Positions 35,088 to 46,695 of a stretch of 64,000 nucleotides of DNA are shown piece by piece. The stretch is from the NCBI GenBank assembly GCA_022559845.1, contig CM040117.1, positions 145,952,732 through 146,016,731 on the forward strand, given 5' to 3'. Every line of letters begins with the position of its first letter. Positions within the stretch are counted from its first letter, which is position 1. The notes under the pieces are model-generated. The model worked only from the letters and a program-made list of their open reading frames with translations, was not told the DNA's origin and ran no database searches. Both the position numbers and the translations under genes were made by a program. This DNA comes from Amorphophallus konjac (Eukaryota > Streptophyta > Magnoliopsida > Alismatales > Araceae).

Positions 35088-35745
35088 ATAGGTGTGCATA
35101 ATGTCAAAATTAAAAAAAACACAAAAAAACAAACAAACAAAACAAAACAACAACAAAAAGCAAAAGAAGCAAAAACAAAAAAAAATAGAAAATTCAAAAG
35201 GAGCTAATGCCTCGTGATCATCACGGCATCCACCTTTATGCTAAGATAGAGTCCCCTAAGATTTGGTAGGTATCAAGTCTTGGTCTGTCAGAACCGTGGA
35301 GGTCCCTGTCCGGTCATCTTGGCCTATGCCTACTAAAAGGAAGGCAACAGGCACATACGCACATGTTTTATCAAAAAAAATTGATAGCATCACCTATGGT
35401 GAGGCCTCACCCCGAAGGTCTCCAGGAAAACATTAATCTTTATTCTCTCCTTCTTCCACCAAATAAGACAGACGGCACACTTAAAATGCTGAGCATAAGC
35501 AACCAAAGCACAATCCCCTTAAGGCAAGAGTAGGATCCATTTCGTCGAGCCTGGATCAGAGCATGAGAAGAGGGCAGTGTCCCCGCAGGCATACAAGAGG
35601 GATTTCAAAATGTCAAATGATTAGATCCCTCAAAAACAAAAAAAAATGACAAGTCAAAGTCAAGTGAAAAGTCTGGTCGTGACCGTGCTTGATTCCAACA
35701 AATGAAACCCCTCAAAACAAAAGGGGCAATAAAACGCAAACGCTT
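35088..35745 (+). other. Element B 3' untranslated region up to the copia insertion
   Basis: A-rich run at 35110-35200, then mixed DNA without a gene. The sequence stops abruptly at 35745, where element C begins. Confidence 0.6.
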
Positions 35746-36569
35746 TGTTGGACCCCTAGGTGAGTTTAATGGTTCAGTTTTAATGTTGACAAAACTTGTG
35801 TGCATGTTTGTGTGCATGTGGTGTGCAAAGCATCTATTGATGAATGAATGGTCTTCAAGGATCTCATACACAATATGATAACTATGCCTTGCAGGATTGA
35901 AATTTATGGTGAATATTCTTCTGAAGTCAAAGGATTGAATGAACATATACCGCATCATCAACAAGACCAAACAGGTTGAAAATCCCATGCAATGACCACC
36001 AAAAGGGAATGGTAAGCCATAATATTGCAAAAACTGTTATTGGGATTGAAAAGGTAACTAATGCTCACTCTTGTGTATTTGTGAAGAGCCATGGGTGTTT
36101 GGTGATTAGGTATAACTATTGTGATTGCAAATACATACTCGATGCCTATCATTCTTCACATGTTGAACTTGCAAATTGACTAATCATAACTTGTGAAGGT
36201 TGGTTGAAAATGATCTTTCTGGGTCTCACACCTTGCTCACATTCATGGTAATAGGTCACTCATGCTAGGTGTGTCTCATTGGTTTTCAAAGAGCATCCTT
36301 GCATGTTCTTTTAGAGGTTTTAAAAGGTGAAATCAGTTGGTTTGTAATGCAAACATTAGTTGAAACTTAGCATCATATTGAGCATTCATGTCAATTAAAC
36401 TTTAGGATGTTTTGTTGATTGGTTTGATTGAGATTTTCTTGATGTGAATTGGGTTCATAGTGGTCATTTAGTTGTTTTCACATTGGAGAATAGTGTGTAT
36501 ACTTCATGCATATCAATCCCTTGCATTAGCCTCTTAAAACTTCAAAAAATCTAGTTTTTACTGAACTTC

Positions 36570-36745
36570 GGTCGACCGGCTCTGGGTCTCTGGTCGACCG
36601 ATATTAATAGAGCTGAAATAATGGGTGTCTATAAATTTTCAATCGACCAACCCTATGCTCCTTGTCGACTGAAATTTCCAGTGTGCTATGAGAAAATCCC
36701 TACAACATTTCGGTCGACCGGCCCTTTCGCAAAGGTCGACTGAAC
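36570..36745 (+). repeat. Palindromic GGTCGACC cluster in copia LTR
   Basis: Perfect GGTCGACC at 36570-36577, 36592-36599 and 36712-36719, plus degenerate forms (atcgacca, tgtcgact, ggtcgact) between and after them. They lie about 190-340 bp upstream of the TATA box. Confidence 0.85.
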
Positions 36746-36905
36746 CCGACGGGAGACCCATTACGTGAACTCCGAAATCCATCTTAATGGGATCCATTTG
36801 GGGTCTAACTTGACCCTAATACCCTTAGGGTATTCACACATATATTAGCTTTTGGAAGGGTTTTAACATGGGTTTTATGGTCTTTTCATACCTTTCTATT
36901 GGGTG

Positions 36906-36914
36906 TATAAATAA
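36906..36914 (+). promoter_or_regulatory. TATA box in copia LTR
   Basis: TATAAATAA in the context gggtgtataaataagcta. It is the best match in the LTR and would place the transcription start near 36940. Confidence 0.6.
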
Positions 36915-37731
36915 GCTACGAATTTGGGAGAAATTCTCTAAGTGTTAAGTGTTATAACATTATCTATTTGTCTTGCAGGAGAAGAAAGGGAGATGGAGAG
37001 GAGCTGAGCAAAGACTCCAGGTTTTCATCTACTTTCGATCATTTTCGAAGCTCATGTGTGAAGAAGAAAAGGAGCGGAATGAGAAGGGGAACACGTGGAC
37101 GTTCTCATCGTCGATATCCGGCTACCCTCCGACCCGAGGCTAAGAGAAATATTTCTATAGCCCTTTCTACTCATGGGGATTCATCTCTACATCCTATTTG
37201 CATCTATTTGAGTCATTTTCTTTTGGTTTACAAGCTTGTATTGAACACATCCTTTATTTCCAAACTCTGTGTCTATGACTGTGTGAACCGTCTATGAATG
37301 GTTGTGGTGATATTGTGCCGCAGGTGTTGCGGCTTGTGTGTGCATGGGTTTTGATCCCTTGTGGATTGTGTAAGAGATGACGTCTCCGTGTCTCTTGGAG
37401 CGAAAGCTCCGTGCGCTTCATTGAAGCGAGTGGATCCTCACCGATTTGGTGAGGGGTGGACGTAGGGAGCCCGTCGTGGTTCCGAACCACCTAAAAAATC
37501 TATCTTGCATCTGTGTGATTGAGGTTTGCTTGATTTATATTGTTCTTGTTGATCATGTGAGAACGGTAAGCATGAGAGAATTAATTTCTTCATAGCTTAT
37601 ATTTCATTCAATTATCTTATGCGCTGGTAGTTATTTTAATTCGCTGCGTTAAATTTAAAAATTACCGTTGCGCTTGGTGGGGACAATTCAACCCCCCTTC
37701 TTGTCCATACGAGAACCTAGGGATAACAATC

Positions 37732-37743
37732 TGGTATCAGAGA
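37732..37743 (+). promoter_or_regulatory. Primer-binding site of element C (tRNA-iMet)
   Basis: tggtatcagaga, three bases after the LTR end. It matches the complement of the initiator-methionine tRNA 3' end (tggtatcagagc) at 11 of 12 bases. Confidence 0.85.
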
Positions 37744-37795
37744 GGGTCTCTGATTTTAGGACAACCTCACGGTTGTAGAGAAAAGATCTCTTAGC

Positions 37796-39652
37796 ATGGC
37801 CAACAAGGGAATGCTCCCCAAGGGACATTCGATTCATAGACCACCCTTCTTTGATGGGACTAACTTTCCCTATTGGAAAAACAGAATGACTGTTTTCATG
37901 CGAGCACAAGACTATGACACTTGGAAGGTTATAAACAATGGTCCTTATGTTTTACCACCGAATGAGGATGAATAGGAAGAAGAGCATATAAAGAAATCAT
38001 GTGCGAACTATAAAGCTATGAGCATTATTCAGTGCGCGATACATCCTAATGAGTACTCATGCATATCTATGTGTTCATCTGCGCAGGAAATGTGGAATAA
38101 GCTCAAGGTTATTTATGAAGGTACTGTGGAAGTACGGGAGACAAAGGCAAATCTGCTGGTTCGAGAGTATGAACTATTTGCAATGAAGCCTGAGGAAAAT
38201 ATAACAGAAATGTATGCAAGGCTGAGCGAGATCACAAACAACATGAAGGCTTTAGGAAAGGAATATTGGAATCAAGACTTGGTCAGAAAGGTGTTGCGGT
38301 CCCTCACACCTCCGTGGCACACAAAGGCGACCATCATAGAAGATTCAAAGGATCTCACCACACTCAAGGTGGATGAATTGATCGGGTCGCTAATGACTTA
38401 TGAAATCAACATCATGAAGCCAGCCGAGGAGGAAAGCAAAAAGAAGAAGACGATAGCCTTGAAGGCATATCCAGCATCGTCGGAAGATAGTGATAGGAGA
38501 TCAAGCATTGACAGTGAAGAAGAAGAGTTGATGGCTCTAGTCACAAGGAGAGCCAGAAAGTTTTTTAGAAAGGCAAGACGTGAAGGAAACTTTCTGAGGA
38601 AATTCTCGAGAAGAAATGCCATCAAGAAAGGAGAGCCGAGCAAGAAAGCGAAGATAATTTGTTATGAGTGTAAGAATCCCAGCCATATGAGGGGGCAAGG
38701 CAAAGAATAGAAAAGCCATGAAAGCTACTTGGAGCGATGAAGACTCAGATAGCTCAACATCTGAGGGGAACAAGGACGGACTGGACGAGCTAGCCCAGAA
38801 TCTTTGCTTAATGGCGGATGAGGAAAACTCCGAGGTAAATTCTGATTCTGAAAATCTTACTGCTGAATAGTGACATGAAGCTTATGCAGATTTATATCAG
38901 AAGTATAAGAGGTCTAAAACTGATGTCAAAAATCTGAAAAAGAAATTTTGTGAGTTGATCAGCTCTACTAATCCATGTGATAGGTGTAGCTTTTTTGAAA
39001 TGCAAATTGAGAAATTCAAAGATGAGAAAGAAGATCTTCAATCTAAGCTAACCTTGTATGTGGATGAACTAGAGTGTTTGGAGGCAGAAAAATATCATGC
39101 TTATGAAAATGCTGAAAAACTAAAAAATGAGAATGCTCAATTGGTAAAGGAGTTGGGTGAACTCAAATTGAGACTGAATGAGTGTGAAAAATCGAAAGGA
39201 GAATTAGAAACAAATTTTAAAATCATGAATGAAGAACTAAAGAGATTGAAAGATGCTATCCAAAAGGAATTGAAAGGAAAGGAGAAAATGACTGAACATG
39301 GTGAGTCTAGTAATGGAAATGCTAGGAGAGAGAGAGTTGATGTGGGACACTCACCCACAAAGAAAAAGTCATTTATGAGGAACAAAACTCAAACATCATT
39401 TGATTCATATGGCTATAATCATGTTGACTCATGCATGAACTCTTATGTTGATAGATCTTACATGCATAGGAGTCTGTTTAGAAGGCCAAATGTTACATGC
39501 TTTTATTGTGAAATGTTCGGCCACTCAATGTATGTATGTGATCTAATGAGGGCCGATGATGAATATTTTGAAAAGAAAAATAGAATGCATTTTTCTCATG
39601 GTAGGACTAACACTTCGGGACCCAAGCTTGCTTGGGTACCTAAATCAACTTG
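37796..39652 (+). pseudogene. gag: Copia element C gag
   Basis: Start at Met 37796 (MANKGMLPKGHS), 67 bp after the LTR. The UBN2/copia gag core includes FFDGTNFPYWKNRM, MWNKLKVIYEG and VLRSLTPPWHTKATIIEDSK. The first knuckle (CYECKNPSHMRGQG, near 38660-38700) has lost its last Cys, and a frame change lies at that point. Then come an acidic stretch, a long coiled coil at about 38990-39290, and an intact second knuckle CFYCEMFGHSMYVC near 39500. A stop near 37974 and another near 38869 interrupt it. Two knuckles with a coiled coil between them is the basis for the SIRE-like assignment. Confidence 0.8.
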
Positions 39653-39694
39653 AGAATTGTTTTGATTGTGCAGGTCTGCTTAAGAGCCAAATGG

Positions 39695-41150
39695 AACAAA
39701 TGGTATCTGGACAGTGGATGCTCCAGACATATGACAGGCAATTAGGAACTCTTCTCAGACCTGAAGGAGAAAGATGACGGATTGGTCACCTTTGGCGGGA
39801 ACGATAAAGATAAAATTGTGGGAATTGGACGAATAGGTAAGGATTCGAACCAATCCATTGAAGATGTCTTGCTTGTGAATGGTTTGAATCATAGTTTGCT
39901 TAGCATTAGTCAACTCTGTGACAAAGGTCACAAAGTTATTTTTGAAAACACACACTGCTCAATTGTACATAGAGATACAAATGAAATAAAATTCATTGGT
40001 CTTAGATATGGAAATATTTACTCTGTTGATTTTGAAAATACTCAAAATGAAAATCTTTGTTTACTTGCTAATAAGTCGGATGATGCATGGTTATGGCATC
40101 AACGACTTGGTCATGCTAGTTTTAGTGTTCTTTCTAAATTGTATAGAAAAGAATTGGTAAGAGGCTTACCAAAACTGAATTTTGATGTAAATAAAATTTA
40201 TGATGCATGTGCTATGGGGAAACAGACCAGGGTGTCTTTTAAATCTAAGAATATTGTCACCACCACTAGACCCCTTGAACTCCTTCATCTTGATTTATTT
40301 GGTCCCACTAGGACACAGTCTTGGGGGGGAACTTTATGGGTTTGTTATTGTAGATGATTACTCAAGATTCTGTTGGGTATTATTTTTAACCCATAAGAAT
40401 GATGCTTTGCAGAGTTTGAAGATCTTTGCAAGAACTTACAAACTAATAGGGGGTATCAAATTAAAGCTATTTGGAGTGATCATGGGTGAGAATTTGATAA
40501 CCATGACTTTGATGATTTTTGCAGGAAACAGGGGTTTACACACAACTTCTCAGCACCTCGAACCCCACAATAAAACGGAGTAGTGGAACGGAAGAATAGG
40601 ACGCTCGTGGAGATGGCGAGAACAATGCTTGCGGAAAATGGCTTACCAAGGTACTTTTGGACCGAGGTGGTGAGCAAGGCTTGTCACATCATCAATCAAG
40701 CCATGGTAAGACCTATTCTCAAGAAAACTCTATATGAGATTTATAAAGGTAAGAAGCCGAATATTGCATATTTTAAACCTTTTGGTTCTCCATGTTTCAT
40801 TTTGAATAACTCTAAAGAACATTTGGAGAAATTTGCCACAAAGAGTGATAGAGGTATATTCATTGGATATTCTTCATCATCTAGAGCATATCGAGTATAT
40901 AACCTACGTACTCTTGTGGTAAAAGAAAGCCCACATGTGATCATTGATGAATACACCTTGAGGTTATCTAACAAGGATAATCATTTTATTGATGTAGGGC
41001 ATGAAGATGGAGAAGAAAAGAAAGACAAGGAAATCAAGATGTGGATCAAGCGGAGTCGAACACCAAAAATGATGAAGCTCCAACCCAAAATGAAAATCTC
41101 CCCAAGCAATGGACGTTCCACAAGGACCACCCACAAGACAATGTCATAGG
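39695..41150 (+). pseudogene. pol: Copia element C protease, GAG-pre-integrase and integrase
   Basis: The protease catalytic motif is intact: WYLDSGCSRHMTGN at 39701-39742, then a stop at 39743-39745 where Trp is usual. GAG-pre-integrase follows (WLWHQRLGHASFSVLSKL). The integrase core has Asp in LHLDLFGP, then after a frameshift near 40325 FVIVDDYSRFCWVLF. The SDHG motif is followed by a stop near 40487. NGVVERKNRTL near 40572-40604 has the catalytic Glu. The rest (GSPCFILNN, GIFIGYSSSSRAYRVYN) is the copia integrase C-terminal part. Confidence 0.88.
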
Positions 41151-41965
41151 AGATGTGGAACAAGGTGTAAGAACAAGGGCTTCAATCAGGAAGTTGAATA
41201 ATTTGATAATCTTGCATTCCTTTTTGATATCGAGCCCAAATCTATAGATGAGGCATTAAATGATAATTTCTGGATCTTGGCTATGCAGGAGGAATTACAC
41301 CAATTCCAAAGGAATGAGGTGTGGTTTCTTGTGCCTAGACCTAAGAATCACCCGGTGATAGGAACTTAGTGGATTTTTCGAAACAAGCTTAGTGATCAAG
41401 GGGTGGTAATTAGGAATAAAGCCCAGCTTGTAGCCCAAGGCTATAGTCAAGAATTAGGAATTGATTTTGATGAATCATTTGCACTCGTGGCTAGGCTTGA
41501 GGCCGTTAGAATATTACTAGCCTTTGCATGCTCTAGGAACATATAACTCTTTCAAATGGACGTTAAAAGTGCATTTTTGAATGGTGTAGTGAAAGAGGAC
41601 GTCTATGTTGAGCAGCCACCGGGATTTGAAGATGAGAAGAACTCGGACCATGTGAACGAACTTGACAAAACTTTGTATGGTCTGAAGCAAGTCCCCCGTG
41701 CGTGGTATGAAAGGTTAAGTACATTCCTTTCGGAAAATGGCTTCAAAAGAGGTAATATCGATTAAACTCTTTTTATTAAGAGTGACAATGGACACATGCT
41801 TATTGTTCAGGTATACGTTGATAACATTATCTTTGGAGCCACTTCTGATTCATTGAATGATGATTTTGTTAAATTGATGCAGGGGGAGTTTGAAATGAGT
41901 TTGATGGGGGAGTTACCTTTCTTCTTGGGTTTGCAGGTGAAGCAACAAAAGGATGAATTTTCATA
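41151..41965 (+). pseudogene. pol: Copia element C reverse transcriptase
   Basis: RT motifs in order: [83 protein letters not shown] and LYGLKQVPRAWYERL. The catalytic box reads YVDNIIFG: the second Asp codon is AAC (41823-41825), so this copy cannot polymerise. Stops lie near 41368, 41545 and 41762. Confidence 0.88.
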
Positions 41966-42059
41966 AATAAGAGAAAATACACAAAGGAGCTCATCAAGAA
42001 GTTCAAATTCGACAATGCGAAGCAACACAAGACACCGATGTCAACGACGGTGAAATTGA

Positions 42060-42757
42060 ACAAGGATGAAAAGATAAGTCTGTCAATCAGAAACTTTTTA
42101 GTGGCATGATTGGTTTTTTGTTGTATTTGACTGCTAGTAGGCCGGATATAATGTTTAGTGTTTGCATGTGTGCGAGATTTCAATCCGATCCTAGAGAACC
42201 ACACATGTTAGCGGTCAAAAGGATTTTCAGATATTTGCTAGGCACCACAGATGTTGGTCTATGGTTTCGTCGTAGTTGCAGTTTTGATCTAGTAGCTTAT
42301 ACGGATTCTGACTATGCTGGGTGTTTAGTGGATCGTAAGAGCACGAGGGGGTACCGTCAATTTCTTGGAGGTTGCATGGTCTCATAGGCCTCTAGGAAAT
42401 AAAATATTATGGCATTGTCAACTGTCGAAGCCGAATACATGGCGGCAGCTAGTTGTGTAGCCCAAGTGCTTTGGATCCAACAATAATTTGTTGATTTTAG
42501 AATTTCTTTAAATAACACACCCATTCTTTGTGATAACACTTCTGCGATTAATATTTCCAAAAATCATGTTTTGCATTCTCGCACAAAGCACATAGAGATT
42601 AGACACCACATTTTACGAGATCATGTGAGTAAGGGTCATTTTGAGCTTATACATGTAAATACAGAAAACCAACTTGCAGATATTTTTACAAAACCCTTAA
42701 CTCCTGAAAATTTCAAAAGAATAAGAAGATAACTTGGAATTTGCTGTTTGAATGAGT
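42060..42757 (+). pseudogene. pol: Copia element C RNase H
   Basis: GFLLYLTASRPDIMFSVCMC, AVKRIFRYLLGTTDVGL, AYTDSDYAGCLVDRKSTRGY, STVEAEYMAAASCVAQ and KHIEIRHHILRDHV follow the copia RNase H order. The acidic catalytic positions are present. Stops occur near 42386, 42398, 42484 and 42730, and a frame change separates it from the RT. The coding region ends with NQLADIFTKPLTPENF and a short tail. Confidence 0.85.
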
Positions 42758-43240
42758 AACTGTGCATATTAGGATTTTATACACTTTTTTGCTCAGTTTG
42801 CAAATAACATTTCAGAATTGCATATATTCAACTTCATCGTTAAGATTGCATATATTTTTGCATACTTGTGAATAGAAAATAATTCTTCATCATCTTTACA
42901 TTTACTTGCATCTGCTTGTACATTCTTTACATACATACGTGCCTTAATGCCATAATTTTTCGATATATAAAATGGTGTTTGCGGAAGGTTGGATTATGTC
43001 TAGCCGAAAGCTTTCACTACGCGTGAGGTGGTCTTCAGACCTAAGTTCTCTGCCATGTATCGAAATCACTTTGCATGGACATATCATACAAATCCTTGCT
43101 TGATTGCATGTATATATTTTAGAAAACCATTCCTTGAAAATTTTCTAAGACCTCACTGTAGGCGCGTAATTTCGGACATCTCGCAGATCCCCAATGGACC
43201 TTTGTGTGAATGACGCTTAGTTGTGGTACTTGTTTTACCG
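42758..43240 (+). other. Post-pol region of element C
   Basis: AT-rich DNA with no clear gene. SIRE elements can carry an env-like frame after pol, but I see none here. The junction to the next sequence (about 43240) is judged only by a rise in GC content. Confidence 0.4.
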
Positions 43241-44357
43241 ATGTTTTGAGTTTTAAAGCCCAGCCCAAAGCCTCAAAGCTATTGGGCCTCGTCCACTTAA
43301 GGGGCCCAAAGAGCGTGGTCTGGGCGGCCAAAGACTTGGCCGCCCCCAATCCTGGGTGGCCAGGGCGATGGACGCCCTCCCCTGCTGGGTGGCCATCTGC
43401 CTAGCCGCCCTCCCCTTCAAGGAGGCCAAGGACTTGGCCGCCCTCCTCTGTTTACTCAGTCAGAGAATGTGGCCCAGCTCGTGGGCACGTTCTTCCCCCC
43501 GTTCTGCATGATCTTTCCCCACGATTTGAAACTCCGGGCTCAATGGACAAAACTATCGCTCTCCAATGTGGAGAGGGGGGTAGAGGCCATTTGGGGGGGG
43601 GGGGGGGGGATCGACGTGGAAGCCATTGCGGAGTTCCTCCGGGCGAGAAGAGTCGCATTGATCATCTTCCTCCTGCTTCTCTTGCTTGGTTTGAACTCCT
43701 TAGTTCCTACTTCCTACTTGCATCACAGCTTCCAGGTAAGTACGCAGCATGTAGTGTAATCCCTTAGCTCCTACACTTAGAGGTTTCTTCCCAAAACAAA
43801 CGGGAAGGTGGGTGGTCGAAAGCCTCGGCCATCCCTCCTTCCCACCACCCCCACGTAACCTTGCCACCATCATTCCCGTTCTGTTCGTTCTATTAGAGTA
43901 GGTACTACACATTTCGTTTTACTAATGGCTTTCTTCTTCTTCTTTCTTTGAGCTACGTTACAGGTGGTGCGGACACCAGGGCGATCGAGAAGCACGAACC
44001 GGCGAGCCGTTGGTACCGTACGCAGAGCACCACTCGAGCTACATTGGCTTCCATCTGGCTCGGAGACAGTCTGGAGACTCCCCTTTGAGTCTTAGTATTT
44101 ATCATATTTACTGGGATTTTATTTGTGTGTAATGTGTGTTTATTTGACTTTATTCGGATTGTAATTCGGATTGTAAAAGGGATTTATTTGTAATTTGGGA
44201 CCACCTGGGTCCCGCGGGCCCCCTATCCCTTCTCTCATTGCTCCACCTCAGCTCTTGGGTCCATGTGGGGTCAGTCAACCCTCCAAGGTGGGCTTCTAGA
44301 AGGGTTGGAGCAAGGGGGGACAAGGGTAACAAAATTCAAAATTTGAAACACATAAGT
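43241..44357. repeat. LTR-like DNA to the left of the CACTA element (possible left part of element E LTR)
   Basis: GC-rich DNA with repeated ggcggccaaagacttggccg words (43320-43445), a G17 run at 43593-43609, and a T/G-rich end. No gene is seen. It ends at the AGT target site of the CACTA element, and the matching right side continues at 59500. If the two sides belong together, they would form an LTR of roughly 3.3 kb ending near 61666. Confidence 0.3.
43593..43609 (+). repeat. G17 homopolymer
   Basis: An uninterrupted run of 17 G. It is a possible G-quadruplex and a likely sequencing or assembly weak point. Confidence 0.9.
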
Positions 44358-44660
44358 CACTACAAGAAAATAGACCTTTAGGGGCATTTCTAAACTGCCC
44401 CAAAAAATGGAGATAAATGCCCTAATAACTTTTAGGGGCATTTTGATTAGTATTTGGGGCAATTTAAAATGTGTCCCTGTTGCCACGGTCCCTAAAAGTT
44501 TTTGGGGCACTTTTTAAAAATGCCCATAATGTTATCATTAGATGCACTAATAATTGCCCCTAAATATTTTAATAGGGACATTTTTATTGACCAAATGCCT
44601 CTGATGAACATATTTTAGGGGCAATTCCTCCTTCAAATTGCCCCAAATAATCTATTTTAA
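44358..44660 (+). repeat. Left terminal and subterminal repeats of the CACTA element
   Basis: Begins CACTACAAGAAAATAGA and continues with ten or so copies of aggggcatttt or ggggcaattt words in both orientations up to 44650. Such words bind TNPA-type proteins in characterised CACTA elements. Confidence 0.85.
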
Positions 44661-45901
44661 GAATAATCATGTAAAAACCACCCTATAATAATCACTTAGA
44701 ATAATGTGTTTAAAAGGTATTTTCTTCCCCAAACTGTCCCAAACGACCAATCTGTAAGAGCTTCAGTTTATAAATATTGCACTAAAATAACCATCCTAAA
44801 ATATAAAAATTATAGTCAACATTCTTAACATACAATCATTACATAGATCATATTCTTCATGATTCATTGACATACATAAACACCCACCATTATACACCAC
44901 ACTCATATATAAATTGTCCACCTTTTGACAGAAGCATAAATAGGACATGCTAGTCATTTATTAAAATAATCTCTTAATAGAGATATATTATAAAATCAAA
45001 TCATGAAAATATCCCAATTACACAAGACATAGAATCCACGACTTATAAATACAACTCAGACTGTGGAACCTCAATTTTTCACTCTACAACTAAAATATAC
45101 AAACTTAACTCTTCAAAACAGGTAAATTAATTTCCCCTTTATACTCTTTAGGTACAAACATTTTCTTGCCAGTGGACGAATAGTAAGGGAAGCCAATTGA
45201 TTGGATGGTTTGAATGCCGCCATGCAATTGCATTCCTCTCGACCATACTCTTGGCCAGCTTCTCTTCCACCTCTTCTCTATCAGTTTTATTCTCCCTTCT
45301 ACACCTTGGGCTTCACAGGCCTTGCGGGATTGATGATGTTACACACCCGAAAGAAGAAAGACAATTGTCACAATGGTGCCGATGAATATTCAGAACCAGC
45401 AATGTATATGCTAAGTTGACCAATGTCAGCATCTTTGTACGTAAAATATTCTTTTGTGCAACAGCTTGCTGCCATCTGTACAGAATGTTCATAAGAAACG
45501 TGAAAAACTAGTGAGTATATGATCAAGCATAACCACCAATTACTAGCCAAAAAGTAAGATGGAGAATCAGTGTAGTTTATATGAAACATAGAAAATTAAG
45601 GATACCTTTATCAAAGCTGATTGAACAAAAAATATGATGTATCCAGATATAAGCCCTGAGATTACCAAGCATGGAAAAAAAGAAGATAAAAGATCCCATG
45701 AGATACATCAAATACTAAATCAGAATCGAATTTATGTAAGCGACAATACGTACTGAGTTCTAGTAACAAAAATATCCACTAAAATGTGAGGGAAGATCAT
45801 AAGGCAGAAACATTTTATTCCTTTTATGGCATCACGAGAAACCTAGGGCAGTTGGACTGTCATCATTGCCAAATAACTACAAAGAATAATGCCGGTGGCA
45901 A

Positions 45902-45987
45902 AGATTTATGCCAGTTTCCAGCTGTCTGGAAGTGGAGATGGTTTAGATTTATGCTAGTTTCCAGCTGTCTGGAAGTGGAGATGGTTT
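45902..45987. repeat. 43-bp tandem duplication
   Basis: Two copies of agatttatgccagtttccag... starting at 45902 and 45945, with one difference (gccag versus gctag). Confidence 0.9.
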
Positions 45988-46599
45988 CACCCTATCCTTT
46001 GATATTGTCATGATGGTGCCTGAGAAAATTAAAAGCGATCAACAAATAAGAAGAAGTCTAGGTGGCCAACTATTTATAAAGCAAATGATTATGATGAAAC
46101 CAATAGGAAGTGAATCTAAAACCAGGAAAATACTGCCACCTAGATTAAAGGAAATTCACAAATTAAGAAATAAGAGTTTAAGGTTAGAACACAAACCATC
46201 ATTAAGAATTACAATAATAAGGACCATAAAGGGTGGAAAATCGAACTTCCATATAAGAACGAGCAACATGAAACCAAGCTGTCACAAAGTAACATAGAAT
46301 AAGACAAGCCAACAATAACAAAGAAATAGTACCAAGAGATACTTGGCATACACTGGGGAAGAAAGCTTATCACAGTTAATTGTTAATTAACCTTGCACTG
46401 CTCTTCTTCACATCTTGATACATATAACCTAATGTTATGAACTTATTTCTATCATTTTTGGATAAGCTAACATCTTCATGCGAGACATCTTCATGTGGCA
46501 GGCAGACTTCACCATGGCATAATTTTGACTCATGGATAACACATTTACAGTTCAACTAGTGTCTTTATCATCATTTTAGAAATATGAATCAATATCCCC

Positions 46600-46695
46600 A
46601 CATAGAAAAATGTCAATATATTTTAAGGGCAATATTAAATATAAAATGCCTCTAATTATGATTATATTGGGGCAGTTTTAAAATTCTACATGACA
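46600..46695. repeat. Internal CACTA subterminal fragment
   Basis: aagggcaatattaaatataa and the following aaatgcctctaattatgat closely match the right subterminal region at 59395-59435 and its internal copy near 54915. It lacks a terminal CACTA, so it is a stranded piece of a third copy. Confidence 0.7.

Larger units (their letters stand above)
24591..35745 (+). mobile_element. Element B: Ty3/Gypsy LTR retrotransposon, Tat lineage, G-patch type
   Basis: It carries gag, a protease followed by a G-patch, RT, RNase H, an aRNH and integrase, all on +. The dual RNase H puts it in the Tat lineage, but its Gag, linker and LTR-like DNA differ from element A. The primer site is at 26140. The left edge is uncertain, because the 5' LTR start is not resolved. 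The right end is not seen: copia element C starts at 35746, so B's 3' LTR is presumably on the far side of C. It is more decayed than A, with several frameshifts. Confidence 0.8.
35746..37728 (+). repeat. 5' LTR of copia element C (1983 bp)
   Basis: Starts TGTTGGACCCCTAGG and ends CCTAGGGATAACA, so the ends are imperfect inverted repeats with TGTT/AACA tips. The primer site starts three bases after the LTR end. Before the end, caattcaaccccccttcttg is the usual polypyrimidine signature of plant copia LTR ends. The five bases before the LTR are cgctt, the expected left target duplication; the right copy is not available. Confidence 0.88.
35746..43240 (+). mobile_element. Element C: Ty1/Copia LTR retrotransposon, probably SIRE/Maximus lineage
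   Basis: Protease, GAG-pre-integrase, integrase, RT and RNase H follow in copia order. The Gag is long, with a coiled coil and two CCHC knuckles, as in SIRE/Maximus elements. The 5' LTR is complete (35746-37728) and is followed by a tRNA-iMet primer site. No second copy of the LTR start TGTTGGACCCC was found before 44358, so the 3' LTR is missing or displaced beyond later insertions. The right edge given here is where copia-like sequence fades and is uncertain. Confidence 0.85.

Noticed and set aside
42758..43240. An env-like gene after copia pol
   Set aside because: No open frame of useful length, signal peptide or membrane segment.
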